Below, one piece after another: positions 32,306 to 38,241 of a stretch of DNA of 38,241 nucleotides. The notes beneath the pieces are model-generated. The model did no database searches, was not told the origin of the DNA, and worked only from the letters and a program-made list of their open reading frames with translations. The position numbers and the translations under genes are program-made. How positions within the stretch are numbered: the stretch's first letter is position 1; each line of letters opens with the position of its first letter. The DNA is from Gordonia sp. UBA5067 (lineage in GTDB: Bacteria > Actinomycetota > Actinomycetes > Mycobacteriales > Mycobacteriaceae), in contig NZ_DIAX01000028.1 of the NCBI RefSeq assembly GCF_002414845.1, positions 100,972 through 139,212 of the forward strand, in the 5' to 3' direction.

Positions 32306-32474
32306 CGATCGGGAGGGGAGTATCCCCTACGACGGCGCTCTCGTCAGTACGGCGCCGCGGGACGTGCACCGAATGCACCGGCCCCGCGACGCCCGGGACG
32401 CCGGTCCGCAGACCTGCGGATGGGAGAGACCTCCAGCATCGCTTCCTTGTGTTGCGCGCTGGAGGGTGTAATCC
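32306..32474 (+). promoter_or_regulatory. Manganese riboswitch (yybP-ykoY type) controlling terC
   Basis: The leader carries the yybP-ykoY hallmarks: GGGGAGTATC near the 5' end (32315-32324), a GTCAGTACG segment (32343-32351), a 6-bp hairpin with GACC loop (32405-32420) and a 3' GAGACC (32426-32431). P1 can form from CGAT and GGAGG (32306-32309, 32312-32316) with CCTCC and ATCG (32430-32434, 32438-32441). Competing with P1, CTCCAGC (32431-32437) pairs perfectly with GCTGGAG (32458-32464), which contains the terC Shine-Dalgarno sequence. Expected logic: Mn2+ stabilises P1, frees the ribosome site and turns terC on. The family is established to sense Mn2+ and to sit before Mn exporters, including TerC/Alx proteins. 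The switch mechanism here is my inference. Confidence 0.8.
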
Positions 32475-33452
32475 GTGGACGTTTCGCTACTCACCTGGGG
32501 ACTCACCTGTGCGGTGATCCTCGGCCTATTCGTTTTTGACTTCTTCGCCCACGTGCGGGTGCCACATGAGCCGACGCTGCGCGAATCGGGCTTCTGGTCG
32601 GCCGTGTACATCGCTATTTCCGTCGTCTTCGGACTTTTCGTGTGGTGGCGCTGGGGCGGCGGCTTCGCCGGCGAGTTCTTCGCCGGCTATGTCACCGAGA
32701 AGGCCCTGTCGGTCGACAACCTGTTCGTGTTCGTCGTCATCATGGCCAAGTTCGCCGTTCCGCGGATCTATCAGCAGAAGGTTCTGCTGCTCGGGATCGT
32801 GATGGCGCTCGTGATGCGCGGTGCGTTCATCGCGGTGGGCGCGGCGGCCATTGCGCGGTACAGCTGGGTCTTCTACCTGTTCGGGGTGATCCTCGTTCTC
32901 ACCGCCGTCAACATGCTCCGGGGCGGCGACGAGCCGGCCAAAGAAGGTCGCATCGAGCGGTTCGCCAAGCGGCATCTGCGCACGACGGAGAACTACGACG
33001 GGGACAAGCTGCTCTCGCGCGTCGACGGGCGGCGGATGGCGACGCCACTGCTACTCGTCCTGATCGTCATCGGCTTCACCGATCTGCTTTTCGCGTTCGA
33101 TTCAATCCCCGCGATCTTCGGCCTGACCCAGGAGCCCTATCTGGTCTTCGCCGCGAATGCATTTGCGTTGATGGGGCTGCGGCAGCTCTTCTTCCTGATC
33201 GGCGGACTCCTGGATCGACTGGTCTTTCTGTCCTACGGGTTGTCGTTCATCCTGGCGTTCATCGGGGTCAAACTCATCCTGCACGCCTTGCACGAGAACT
33301 CTCTGGGCTTCATCAACGGTGGACAAGGCGTTCCGGTCCCCGCGGTGTCCACCGGGCTGTCGCTGGTGGTGATCGGTGCGACGCTGGTGGTCACGACGGT
33401 CGTGAGCCTGGTTCACTCGTCGCGCACAAAACGCCGCGCGACGCACGGCTAG
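32475..33452 (+). CDS. TerC/Alx-family membrane protein, probable manganese exporter
   Basis: TerC-family proteins are multi-pass membrane transporters; Alx- and TerC-type members export Mn2+. The 325-residue protein has about eight to nine helices and the family patterns EKALSVDNLFVFVVIMAKF, GIVMALVMRGAFI and GFTDLLFAFDSIPAIFGLT, whose paired acidic residues probably bind the metal. GTG 32475 follows GGAGGG at 32461-32466. The manganese riboswitch directly upstream strongly supports a manganese role rather than tellurite resistance; no other ter genes are present. Its stop shares the bases CTAG with the convergent argA stop. Confidence 0.93.
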   Translation: MDVSLLTWGLTCAVILGLFVFDFFAHVRVPHEPTLRESGFWSAVYIAISVVFGLFVWWRWGGGFAGEFFAGYVTEKALSVDNLFVFVVIMAKFAVPRIYQQKVLLLGIVMALVMRGAFIAVGAAAIARYSWVFYLFGVILVLTAVNMLRGGDEPAKEGRIERFAKRHLRTTENYDGDKLLSRVDGRRMATPLLLVLIVIGFTDLLFAFDSIPAIFGLTQEPYLVFAANAFALMGLRQLFFLIGGLLDRLVFLSYGLSFILAFIGVKLILHALHENSLGFINGGQGVPVPAVSTGLSLVVIGATLVVTTVVSLVHSSRTKRRATHG

Positions 33453-34000
33453 GCCGGCGGCAGGTCGTGGTGTCGGTCGAGGACCGCGAGCATGCGCGTA
33501 TTGCCCAGGGTGTTCGGTTTGACGTACGAGAGGTCGAGGAACTCTGCGACGCCGGTGTCGTAGGAGCGGCACATCTCGTCGTAGACCTCACGGGTAACCG
33601 GGGTGCCCTCGATCTCGGCGAATCCGTGCCGGCCGAAGAACTCGGTCTCGAACGTCAGCACGAATACTCGATGCAGTTCGAGGAGCCGAGCCTGTGCCAG
33701 CAGTCGCGCGACGATCAGGTGGCCGAGGCCACGGCCGGAATACGCCGGGTCGACCGCAACGGTGCGAACTTCGCCGAGGTCGGCCCACAAGACGTGCAGC
33801 GCGCCGCAGCCGACTACGGCACCGCCTTCTGCGTCGGGGAGTTGAGCCACCCAGAACTCTTGGACCGCTTCGTACAGCGTTACGAGGTTCTTCGCGAGGA
33901 GAATTTTGCCCGAGTAGACGTCGATCAGTTCCTTGATACGCGGCACATCGGACGTCCGGGCGCGGCGGATCACCGGAGCGGAAGCAGATTGTGCCGTCAT
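33449..34000 (-). CDS. argA: Amino-acid N-acetyltransferase (arginine biosynthesis)
   Basis: This GNAT enzyme acetylates glutamate (or glutamine) to start arginine synthesis. The 183-residue protein has IRRARTSDVPRIKELID, the acetyl-CoA motif VRTVAVDPAYSGRGLGHLIV and VLTFETEFFGRHGFAEIEG. Position between ftsK and pgsA matches the single-domain ArgA Rv2747 of M. tuberculosis, which I recall as about 174 residues. Start ATG 34000 is preferred to ATG 34030, because a -10 (TACGCT) lies 8 nt upstream of it. The rest of the arg pathway is outside the window. Confidence 0.9.
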   Translation of the reverse strand: MTAQSASAPVIRRARTSDVPRIKELIDVYSGKILLAKNLVTLYEAVQEFWVAQLPDAEGGAVVGCGALHVLWADLGEVRTVAVDPAYSGRGLGHLIVARLLAQARLLELHRVFVLTFETEFFGRHGFAEIEGTPVTREVYDEMCRSYDTGVAEFLDLSYVKPNTLGNTRMLAVLDRHHDLPPA

Positions 34001-34008
34001 GGGTGAGA

Positions 34009-34014
34009 AGCGTA
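34009..34014 (-). promoter_or_regulatory. -10 hexamer of argA (leaderless type)
   Basis: On the minus strand TACGCT is 8 nt before the ATG at 34000. The 79-bp gap to pgsA therefore holds two divergent promoters. Confidence 0.5.
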
Positions 34015-34067
34015 GCGCCGCCGCACCCATGTCTTTGCCCGGGCACTCCGATCCCAGTCGGTCCGGC

Positions 34068-34073
34068 TAGGCT
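34068..34073 (+). promoter_or_regulatory. -10 hexamer of pgsA (leaderless type)
   Basis: TAGGCT is 6 nt before GTG 34080 (12 nt before the alternative ATG 34086). No ribosome-binding site is present for either. Confidence 0.5.
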
Positions 34074-34079
34074 GAGGCG

Positions 34080-34718
34080 GTGGAAATGAGCGAGGGCGCT
34101 CCGGCGATCGAGCAGGGCGGCTCGGACGTGGCTCGGGCGTCGGTGCAGCGCCAGCCGTCGGCATGGAATATCGCCAACTATCTGACGGTCCTGCGCTTGC
34201 TGCTGGTTCCCGTTTTCGTCGCAATACTCTTCGTTGACGACGGGCAGTCGGCATGGTGGCGGTGGGCCGCCTTCGTCGTGTTCGTCGCGGCAGCGGTTAC
34301 CGATCAGGTTGACGGACGGCTCGCACGCAAGTACGGACTGGTCACCGATTTCGGCAAGATCGCCGACCCGATTGCCGACAAGGCGCTCATCGGGGCCGCG
34401 CTGATCGGGCTGTCCATCCTGGGTATCCTGCCCTGGTGGGTGACCGCGGTCATCATCGCGCGCGAGCTCGGCGTCACGCTGCTGCGGTTCTGGGTGCTGC
34501 GGCACGGTGTCATCCCGGCCAGTCGAGGCGGCAAGCTGAAGACGCTGCTGCAGGCGATCGCGATCGGCGTGTACCTGCTCCCGCTCCCGCATCCGTGGGA
34601 ATGGGCCGCGCACATCGTGATGGGCGCGGCGCTCGTCGTGACCGTGGTTACCGGAGTCGAATACGTCTATCAGGCGCTCGCGCTGCGGCGCGCCGCAGCG
34701 GATTCGGTAGATGATTGA
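34080..34718 (+). CDS. pgsA: CDP-alcohol phosphatidyltransferase, phosphatidylglycerophosphate synthase type
   Basis: This membrane enzyme joins CDP-diacylglycerol and glycerol 3-phosphate to phosphatidylglycerophosphate, the precursor of phosphatidylglycerol and cardiolipin. The 212-residue protein has about six helices and the complete CDP-alcohol motif: Asp75, Asp78-Gly79, Ala82-Arg83, Gly92, Asp96 and Asp100 with the canonical spacing. NIANYLTVLRLLLVPVF at residues 30-46 is typical of PgsA. It matches Rv2746c (pgsA3) in position. Phosphatidylglycerol is the lipid donor for Lgt, linking it to the lgt gene at the left end. Confidence 0.94.
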   Translation: MEMSEGAPAIEQGGSDVARASVQRQPSAWNIANYLTVLRLLLVPVFVAILFVDDGQSAWWRWAAFVVFVAAAVTDQVDGRLARKYGLVTDFGKIADPIADKALIGAALIGLSILGILPWWVTAVIIARELGVTLLRFWVLRHGVIPASRGGKLKTLLQAIAIGVYLLPLPHPWEWAAHIVMGAALVVTVVTGVEYVYQALALRRAAADSVDD

Positions 34719-34780
34719 CCCGCCGGTCCGGGGCGCCGTGGTACCAGACCACGTCGGCGTACTGTGCGAGCGCGCCCAGG

Positions 34781-34862
34781 CGGTTGCCGCCACGCGGAAT
34801 GCCTGCGCCGACCGGGGTGTTTCACCCGCTGGTGTTGCCGGACGGCACCTGCGCGGCAACCG
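34781..34862. repeat. 10-bp perfect inverted repeat enclosing hairpins, upstream of clgR
   Basis: CGGTTGCCGC (34781-34790) and GCGGCAACCG (34853-34862) are exact reverse complements. The 62 bp between them contain GGGTG-TTT-CACCC and a GGTG/CACC stem around GCCGGACGGC, so the element could fold as a multi-branched RNA or cruciform. It occupies the otherwise gene-free 34719-34949 stretch. A smaller repeat, CGTGGT-ACCAG-ACCACG, lies at 34737-34753. Confidence 0.7.
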
Positions 34863-34876
34863 GCAGGAAATTCGAC

Positions 34877-34882
34877 TAACCT
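34877..34882 (+). promoter_or_regulatory. -10 hexamer of clgR
   Basis: TAACCT would start a transcript near 34890 with a leader of about 60 nt ending in AAGGAGG. No clear -35 or stress-sigma-factor element was found at the right distance. Confidence 0.4.
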
Positions 34883-34949
34883 CGGCAAAGCGGGCGCCGG
34901 TGGAATTGTTGACGACGGTGCGCGCGGACTGCGCGATGAAGGAGGCGTG

Positions 34950-35258
34950 ATGGCGGAGCAAAGCGTGCTCTTGCGGGAGGCACTAGGCGTCGGCCTGCGT
35001 CAGGCGCGAACCGAGCAGCGTCGAACCCTGCGGGAAATCTCCACGGCCGCCAGAGTCTCCCTCGGCTACCTGTCCGAGGTGGAACGCGGGCAGAAAGAGG
35101 CATCGAGCGAGTTGCTCGCCGCTATTTGCGACGCCCTCGACATCGAATTGGCGGATCTGCTTGTCGACGCCGGTACCGCGTTGCGTGCCGGTGCGCCCGG
35201 TCCGGTCGCGGTGGCGGCACCGCCCTGCGGGCATTCGGGCCGCCTCGCTGCCGCATAG
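34950..35258 (+). CDS. clgR: ClgR-type transcriptional activator
   Basis: ClgR is an XRE-type helix-turn-helix activator of clp protease and envelope-stress genes in actinobacteria. The 102-residue protein has the HTH at about residues 13-70 ([21 protein letters not shown]), followed by [20 protein letters not shown] and an Ala-rich tail that ends in LAAA; C-terminal degrons of this kind make ClgR a Clp substrate elsewhere. ATG 34950 is set by AAGGAGG 4 nt upstream. It precedes pspA, and in M. tuberculosis ClgR (Rv2745c) activates the pspA operon, so regulation of the next gene is likely. Confidence 0.94.
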   Translation: MAEQSVLLREALGVGLRQARTEQRRTLREISTAARVSLGYLSEVERGQKEASSELLAAICDALDIELADLLVDAGTALRAGAPGPVAVAAPPCGHSGRLAAA

Positions 35259-35271
35259 GCGCCGAGCACGT

Positions 35272-35299
35272 TAGATTTGACACACTCGCGTTCGCGAAC
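35272..35299 (+). promoter_or_regulatory. pspA promoter region with GTTCGCGAAC palindrome
   Basis: TAGATT (35272-35277) is a plausible -10. The perfect 10-bp palindrome GTTCGCGAAC lies at 35290-35299, near the expected transcription start. GTTCGC-type half-sites have been described for actinobacterial ClgR, so this is a candidate ClgR site, although its position downstream of the -10 would be unusual for activation. Confidence 0.45.
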
Positions 35300-35344
35300 C
35301 GACCGCGGTGCAGCGCATACTTCGACACGAAAGAGTACGAAACG

Positions 35345-36136
35345 ATGGCCAATCCGTTGGTGAAACTGTGGAACTACATGAGGGCTTGGGGTAACGCCAC
35401 GATCGACGATAGGGCCGATCCCAAGATTCAGATCCAGCAGGCGATCGAGGACGCCCAGCGTCAGCACCAGGCGCTCTCGCAGCAGGCCGCGGCCGTCATC
35501 GGCAACCAGCGCCAGTTGGAAATGAAACTGAACCGTCAACTCGAGGATGTCGAGCGGCTGCAGTCCAATGTGCGCCAGGCGCTGACTCTTTCCGGCCAGG
35601 CGACCGCCGCCGGCGACGCCGCCAAGGCCACCGAGTACACCAATGCCGCCGAAGCGTTCGCCGCGCAGCTGGTCACCGCCGAACAATCGGTGGAGGACCT
35701 CAAGACCCTGCACGATCAGTCGCTGCACTCGGCCGCCGAAGCGAAAACCGCCGTCGAGCGCAACGCCATGATGCTGCAGCAGAAGCTCGCCGAGCGCTCC
35801 AAGTTGCTCACCCAACTGGAGCAGGCGAAGATGCAGGAGCAGGTTAGCGCCTCGCTGCAGCAAATGAGTGAGTTGACGGTTCCGGGCAACACCCCGAACC
35901 TCGACCAGGTGCGCGAGAAGATCGAGCAGCGGTACGCCAACGCGCTGGGTTCGGCCGAACTCGCGCGCAACTCGGTGGCCGGCCGGATGGCCGAGGTCGA
36001 GGCGTCGAGTACCAAACTCGCCGGCCATGCCCGTCTCGAGCAGATCAGGGCCAGCATGGACCAACTCCCGACGGGCGGCTCAGCGACGTCGCCGTCGCTG
36101 GAGAAGAAGACCCAGGCGAAGCCCGCGCAGGAGTAG
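35345..36136 (+). CDS. pspA: PspA/IM30 family envelope-stress protein (35-kDa antigen type)
   Basis: PspA proteins are peripheral membrane coiled-coil proteins that bind and stabilise the inner membrane under stress. The 263-residue protein starts [20 protein letters not shown], an amphipathic membrane-binding helix, and is then almost wholly coiled coil (about residues 25-225) before a short polar tail. It matches Rv2744c of M. tuberculosis. ATG 35345 is preceded only by a weak AAGAG. In M. tuberculosis PspM and PspN genes follow; here the glycosyltransferase gene follows directly, so those partners are absent at this locus. Confidence 0.94.
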   Translation: MANPLVKLWNYMRAWGNATIDDRADPKIQIQQAIEDAQRQHQALSQQAAAVIGNQRQLEMKLNRQLEDVERLQSNVRQALTLSGQATAAGDAAKATEYTNAAEAFAAQLVTAEQSVEDLKTLHDQSLHSAAEAKTAVERNAMMLQQKLAERSKLLTQLEQAKMQEQVSASLQQMSELTVPGNTPNLDQVREKIEQRYANALGSAELARNSVAGRMAEVEASSTKLAGHARLEQIRASMDQLPTGGSATSPSLEKKTQAKPAQE

Positions 36137-36143
36137 TCCGCGC

Positions 36144-37331
36144 ATGCGGGTGGCCCTCGTGGCCGGCGACGAGGCCGGCCACGCTTTCCCAGCCTTCGCG
36201 TTGGCGCAGCAGTTCACCGACGCTGGGCATGATGCGACGGTCTACACCGGTGTGCGCTGGTCGGATGTCGAGCTGGGCCGGGCATCGATCGCCGAACTGG
36301 CCGGGCTGGCCGCCGCGGTGGGCGACGACGACTCCGACGCCGGCGCCAAGCTGAGTACCCGCGCGGCGCGGATGGCTGTGCGTTTGGCGCCCGACTTGCG
36401 CGGCAGCTACGACGTGGTGATCAGCGATGTCATCACCCGCGCGGGGGCGTGGGCCGCCGACCTGGTCGGCCTGCCGTGGATCGAGCTCTCCCCGCATCCC
36501 CTCTACGAGCAGTCGTGCGGTCTCCCACCGATCGGCATGGGCCTGGCCGCCGGGCACGGCACCGGCGGGCGGCTGCGTGACCGACTGCTCCGCGCGATGA
36601 GCGCCCGAGCCATCGCGACGGGCAGACAGCAGCGTGTGCGGGCACGCGCATCGATCGGCCTGACGGCGCCCGAACACCCGGCCGCCCGACTGATCGCCAC
36701 GTGGCCCGCGCTGGAGGTGCGCCGTCCCGATTGGCCGGCCGACGCGCACATCGTCGGCCCGCTCCTGTGGGAGCCGACGCAGCAGCTGTTCGACGTGCCG
36801 CCGTCCGCAGACCCCCTCGTCATGGTTGCACCGTCGACGGCGGTGATTGGCCGGGACGGTCTCGTCGATGCCGCACTGCGGGCGCTGGGCACCGATGTGC
36901 TCGGGCTGTCCGCGCGCGTCGTTCTTTCCGGGCTCGGGATGCCATCGGCGCACGAGTGCCGCGCCGGGGCGGGTGCCCGGATCGCCAAGCTCGTGACCGG
37001 TACCGGACGGCAGGACGCCGTGCTCGCGGAGGCGTCAGCGCTGATTTGTGGCGCCGGTCACGGGATGCTGGCCAAGGCGCTGGGTGCCGGAGTGCCGGTG
37101 GTGATGCTGCCCGGTGGCGGGGATCAGCCGGAGTTGGCGGCTCGTGTTTCGCGGCTGGGCGCCGGGTTGACGGTGCGAACACCTGATCCGGACGTGATCG
37201 CCGCCGCCGTGCGGCGGGTACTGGGCGAGCCGGATTTCAGGGCCGCTGCGCGCGCCGTCGCGGCATCGGGCGCCGCCATCGTCGACCCCGTCGCGGTGGT
37301 GGAGCGCGCAGTCGCCGATGGGCTGTCGTAG
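36144..37331 (+). CDS. GT-B glycosyltransferase, MGT/UGT-like
   Basis: The 395-residue protein resembles family-1 type glycosyltransferases. RVALVAGDEAGHAFPAFALA at the N-terminus is the acceptor-domain start with a conserved His. The donor domain, from about residue 225, has MVAPSTAVIGRDG, then ALICGAGHGMLAKALGAGVPVVMLPGGGDQPE (split near residues 297-330), the region that binds the nucleotide sugar. It corresponds to the Ala-rich Rv2739c. ATG 36144 follows GGAG at 36130-36133, and only 7 bp separate it from pspA, so co-transcription is likely. Substrate unknown; its place behind pspA hints at an envelope role. Confidence 0.87.
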   Translation: MRVALVAGDEAGHAFPAFALAQQFTDAGHDATVYTGVRWSDVELGRASIAELAGLAAAVGDDDSDAGAKLSTRAARMAVRLAPDLRGSYDVVISDVITRAGAWAADLVGLPWIELSPHPLYEQSCGLPPIGMGLAAGHGTGGRLRDRLLRAMSARAIATGRQQRVRARASIGLTAPEHPAARLIATWPALEVRRPDWPADAHIVGPLLWEPTQQLFDVPPSADPLVMVAPSTAVIGRDGLVDAALRALGTDVLGLSARVVLSGLGMPSAHECRAGAGARIAKLVTGTGRQDAVLAEASALICGAGHGMLAKALGAGVPVVMLPGGGDQPELAARVSRLGAGLTVRTPDPDVIAAAVRRVLGEPDFRAAARAVAASGAAIVDPVAVVERAVADGLS

Positions 37332-37334
37332 GGT
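37329..37334 (+). promoter_or_regulatory. -10 hexamer of the DUF3046 gene (leaderless type)
   Basis: TAGGGT overlaps the stop codon of the glycosyltransferase gene and lies exactly 7 nt before ATG 37342. Confidence 0.55.
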
Positions 37335-37341
37335 CGGCGGT

Positions 37342-37536
37342 ATGCGCTTGACCGACTTCGCCGAACTCGTGAACGAGCAGTTCGGTGAACAGGCCGCCGC
37401 GTCGATGCTGATCGACCACGTTCTAACCGACCTGGGGGGCCGAACGGCGGCTCAGGCCATTGACGAGGGCGCTGACCCCCGCGACGTGTGGCGCGCCCTA
37501 TGTCGTGATTTCGATGTCCCGCGTAATCGGTGGTGA
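37342..37536 (+). CDS. DUF3046 family protein
   Basis: The 64-residue acidic protein MRLTDFAELVNEQFGEQAAA and onward belongs to the small family found immediately upstream of recA in actinobacteria (Rv2738c in M. tuberculosis). It appears all-helical, with HVLTDLGGRTAAQAIDEG and DPRDVWRALCRDFDVPRNRW at the C-terminus. ATG 37342 is supported by the -10; an in-frame start at 37318 overlaps the previous gene. Its role is unknown, but its conserved place before recA suggests a link to DNA repair or recA expression. Confidence 0.88.
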   Translation: MRLTDFAELVNEQFGEQAAASMLIDHVLTDLGGRTAAQAIDEGADPRDVWRALCRDFDVPRNRW

Positions 37537-37559
37537 GACACGCCGCGCGCGTGTCGGTG

Positions 37560-37575
37560 GCGAACAGACGTTCGA
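37560..37575 (+). promoter_or_regulatory. SOS box (LexA site) of recA
   Basis: GCGAAC-AGAC-GTTCGA matches the mycobacterial/Gram-positive LexA box (TCGAAC-N4-GTTCGA) except for its first base. TAGTCT at 37584-37589 may be the associated -10. Confidence 0.8.
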
Positions 37576-37637
37576 AGTCTGTGTAGTCTCTGGATGGAAC
37601 CGAATACCGATCACAGCGCGTCCAAGTAGTTGCGGGT

Positions 37638-37660
37638 CTGTCAGACCCCACCGATACCGT
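37638..37660 (+). promoter_or_regulatory. RecA-NDp / PafBC-type promoter of recA
   Basis: CTGTCAGAC (37638-37646), exactly 8 nt, then TACCGT (37655-37660). The core TGTCRG and the TANNNT at the fixed spacing match the LexA-independent damage promoter; three outer positions deviate. Confidence 0.6.
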
Positions 37661-37707
37661 GACGCACGCAGAACCGAACAAGACCACCGCGCACGCAAGG
37701 AGACATC

Positions 37708-38241
37708 ATGGCCGCCGCTTCGCAAGATCGTGAGAAGGCGCTCGACCTGGCTCTGGCCCAGATCGACAAGAACTATGGCAAGGGCTCGGTCATGCGGCTG
37801 GGCGAGGAGGCCCGACAGCCCATCGAGATCATCCCGACCGGTTCGGTCGCACTCGACATTGCGCTGGGGATCGGCGGGCTGCCGCGGGGCCGCGTTGTCG
37901 AGATCTACGGTCCGGAGTCGTCGGGCAAGACGACCGTGGCCCTGCACGCGGTGGCCAATGCGCAGGCGTTGGGCGGCATTGCGGCCTTCATCGATGCGGA
38001 GCACGCACTTGACCCGGACTATGCGGCCAAGCTCGGTGTCGACACCGATGCGCTGCTGGTATCGCAGCCCGATACCGGGGAACAGGCATTGGAGATTGCC
38101 GACATGTTGATCCGGTCGGGCGCGCTGGACATCTTGGTCATCGACTCGGTGGCGGCGCTGGTTCCGCGCGCGGAGATCGAGGGAGAGATGGGCGACAGTC
38201 ACGTCGGCCTGCAGGCTCGTTTGATGAGCCAGGCGCTGCGC
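37708..38241 (+). CDS. recA: Recombinase RecA, 3' truncated by the window edge
   Basis: RecA forms filaments on single-stranded DNA, drives strand exchange and triggers LexA self-cleavage. The visible 178 residues show the N-terminal helix ([20 protein letters not shown]), Walker [10 protein letters not shown] (residues 68-76), [28 protein letters not shown] and Walker [22 protein letters not shown] (split near residues 146-166). No intein is seen in the part present, whereas M. tuberculosis recA carries one further downstream (its insertion site lies beyond the window). ATG 37708 follows AAGGAGA. Two damage-responsive promoter elements lie upstream. Confidence 0.98.
   Translation, partial: MAAASQDREKALDLALAQIDKNYGKGSVMRLGEEARQPIEIIPTGSVALDIALGIGGLPRGRVVEIYGPESSGKTTVALHAVANAQALGGIAAFIDAEHALDPDYAAKLGVDTDALLVSQPDTGEQALEIADMLIRSGALDILVIDSVAALVPRAEIEGEMGDSHVGLQARLMSQALR

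Noticed and set aside
32642..34006. 454-codon plus-strand frame across terC and argA
   Set aside because: It is out of frame with terC and antisense to argA, Arg/Gly-rich and without motifs: a GC-rich shadow. The same holds for the long frames at 27153-28526, 33588-34961, 17799-18827 and 15407-16408.
34796..34820. SigE-type promoter for clgR (GGAAT ... GTGTTT)
   Set aside because: The spacing and the -10 match are poor compared with known SigE promoters.
34781..34862. tRNA-like gene upstream of clgR
   Set aside because: The 10-bp terminal pairing suggested an acceptor stem, but there is no T-loop, anticodon arm or CCA-type end in register.
35277..35282. TTGACA as the -35 element of pspA
   Set aside because: Seventeen bp downstream there is only CGACCG, not a -10. 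The overlapping TAGATT is a better -10 by itself.

Overview
The window is a high-GC actinobacterial chromosome segment, best read as Mycobacteriales and probably Gordonia or a close relative (inference from gene content and order). Many genes follow the order known from the Mycobacterium tuberculosis Rv2788-Rv2737c region: sirR, ribF, rpsO, pnp, dapB, thyA-dfrA, thyX-dapA-RNase J, ftsK, argA, pgsA, clgR, pspA, a glycosyltransferase, a DUF3046 protein and recA. I found no rRNA, tRNA, CRISPR array, insertion sequence or prophage. The window opens inside trpB and closes inside recA.

Layout. Bases 1-3702: trpB-trpA and a lipoprotein diacylglyceryl transferase (lgt) fused to a C-terminal SRPBCC-like domain through acidic repeats. 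Bases 3838-7530: pyk, the convergent metalloregulator gene sirR, ribF and rpsO with a strong terminator. Bases 7628-9800: a hydroxyacyl-CoA dehydrogenase, a luciferase-like monooxygenase and a gene-free stretch with an operator-like palindrome and an ORF fragment. Bases 9778-12444: pnp with a DNA-damage-type promoter sequence, a leader of about 300 nt and a terminator. Bases 12480-13789: a decayed ABC exporter whose ATPase and permease remnants are fused. Bases 13892-18839: a ferredoxin-reductase-type flavoprotein, a Tat-exported ceramidase and an amidase. Bases 18898-20639: dapB, a membrane protein and a flavodoxin-like protein. Bases 20640-21382: gene debris. Bases 21383-25550: thyA-dfrA, a PadR regulator divergent from a membrane protein, a HAD phosphatase and a secreted tyrosine phosphatase. 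Bases 25641-29237: thyX, dapA and RNase J. Bases 29393-34718: ftsK, terC behind a manganese riboswitch, argA and pgsA. Bases 34950-38241: clgR, pspA, a glycosyltransferase, a DUF3046 gene and recA.

How the genes work together. Several themes recur: lysine/peptidoglycan precursor synthesis (dapA, dapB), thymidylate and folate (thyA, thyX, dfrA), RNA decay (pnp, rnj), manganese balance (the SirR regulator and a riboswitch-controlled TerC exporter), and envelope or proteolytic stress (clgR, pspA). DNA-damage control appears at recA, which has both a LexA box and a second PafBC-type element, and possibly at pnp.

The most general regulatory signal is a TANNNT -10 hexamer placed 6-8 nt before the start codon of twelve genes. 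This predicts that a large share of the genes here make leaderless mRNAs, and it was used to choose several start codons. The items most worth following up are the Lgt-SRPBCC fusion, the riboswitch/Shine-Dalgarno switch before terC, the damage-type promoter before pnp, the fused ABC remnant and the divergent PadR control region.
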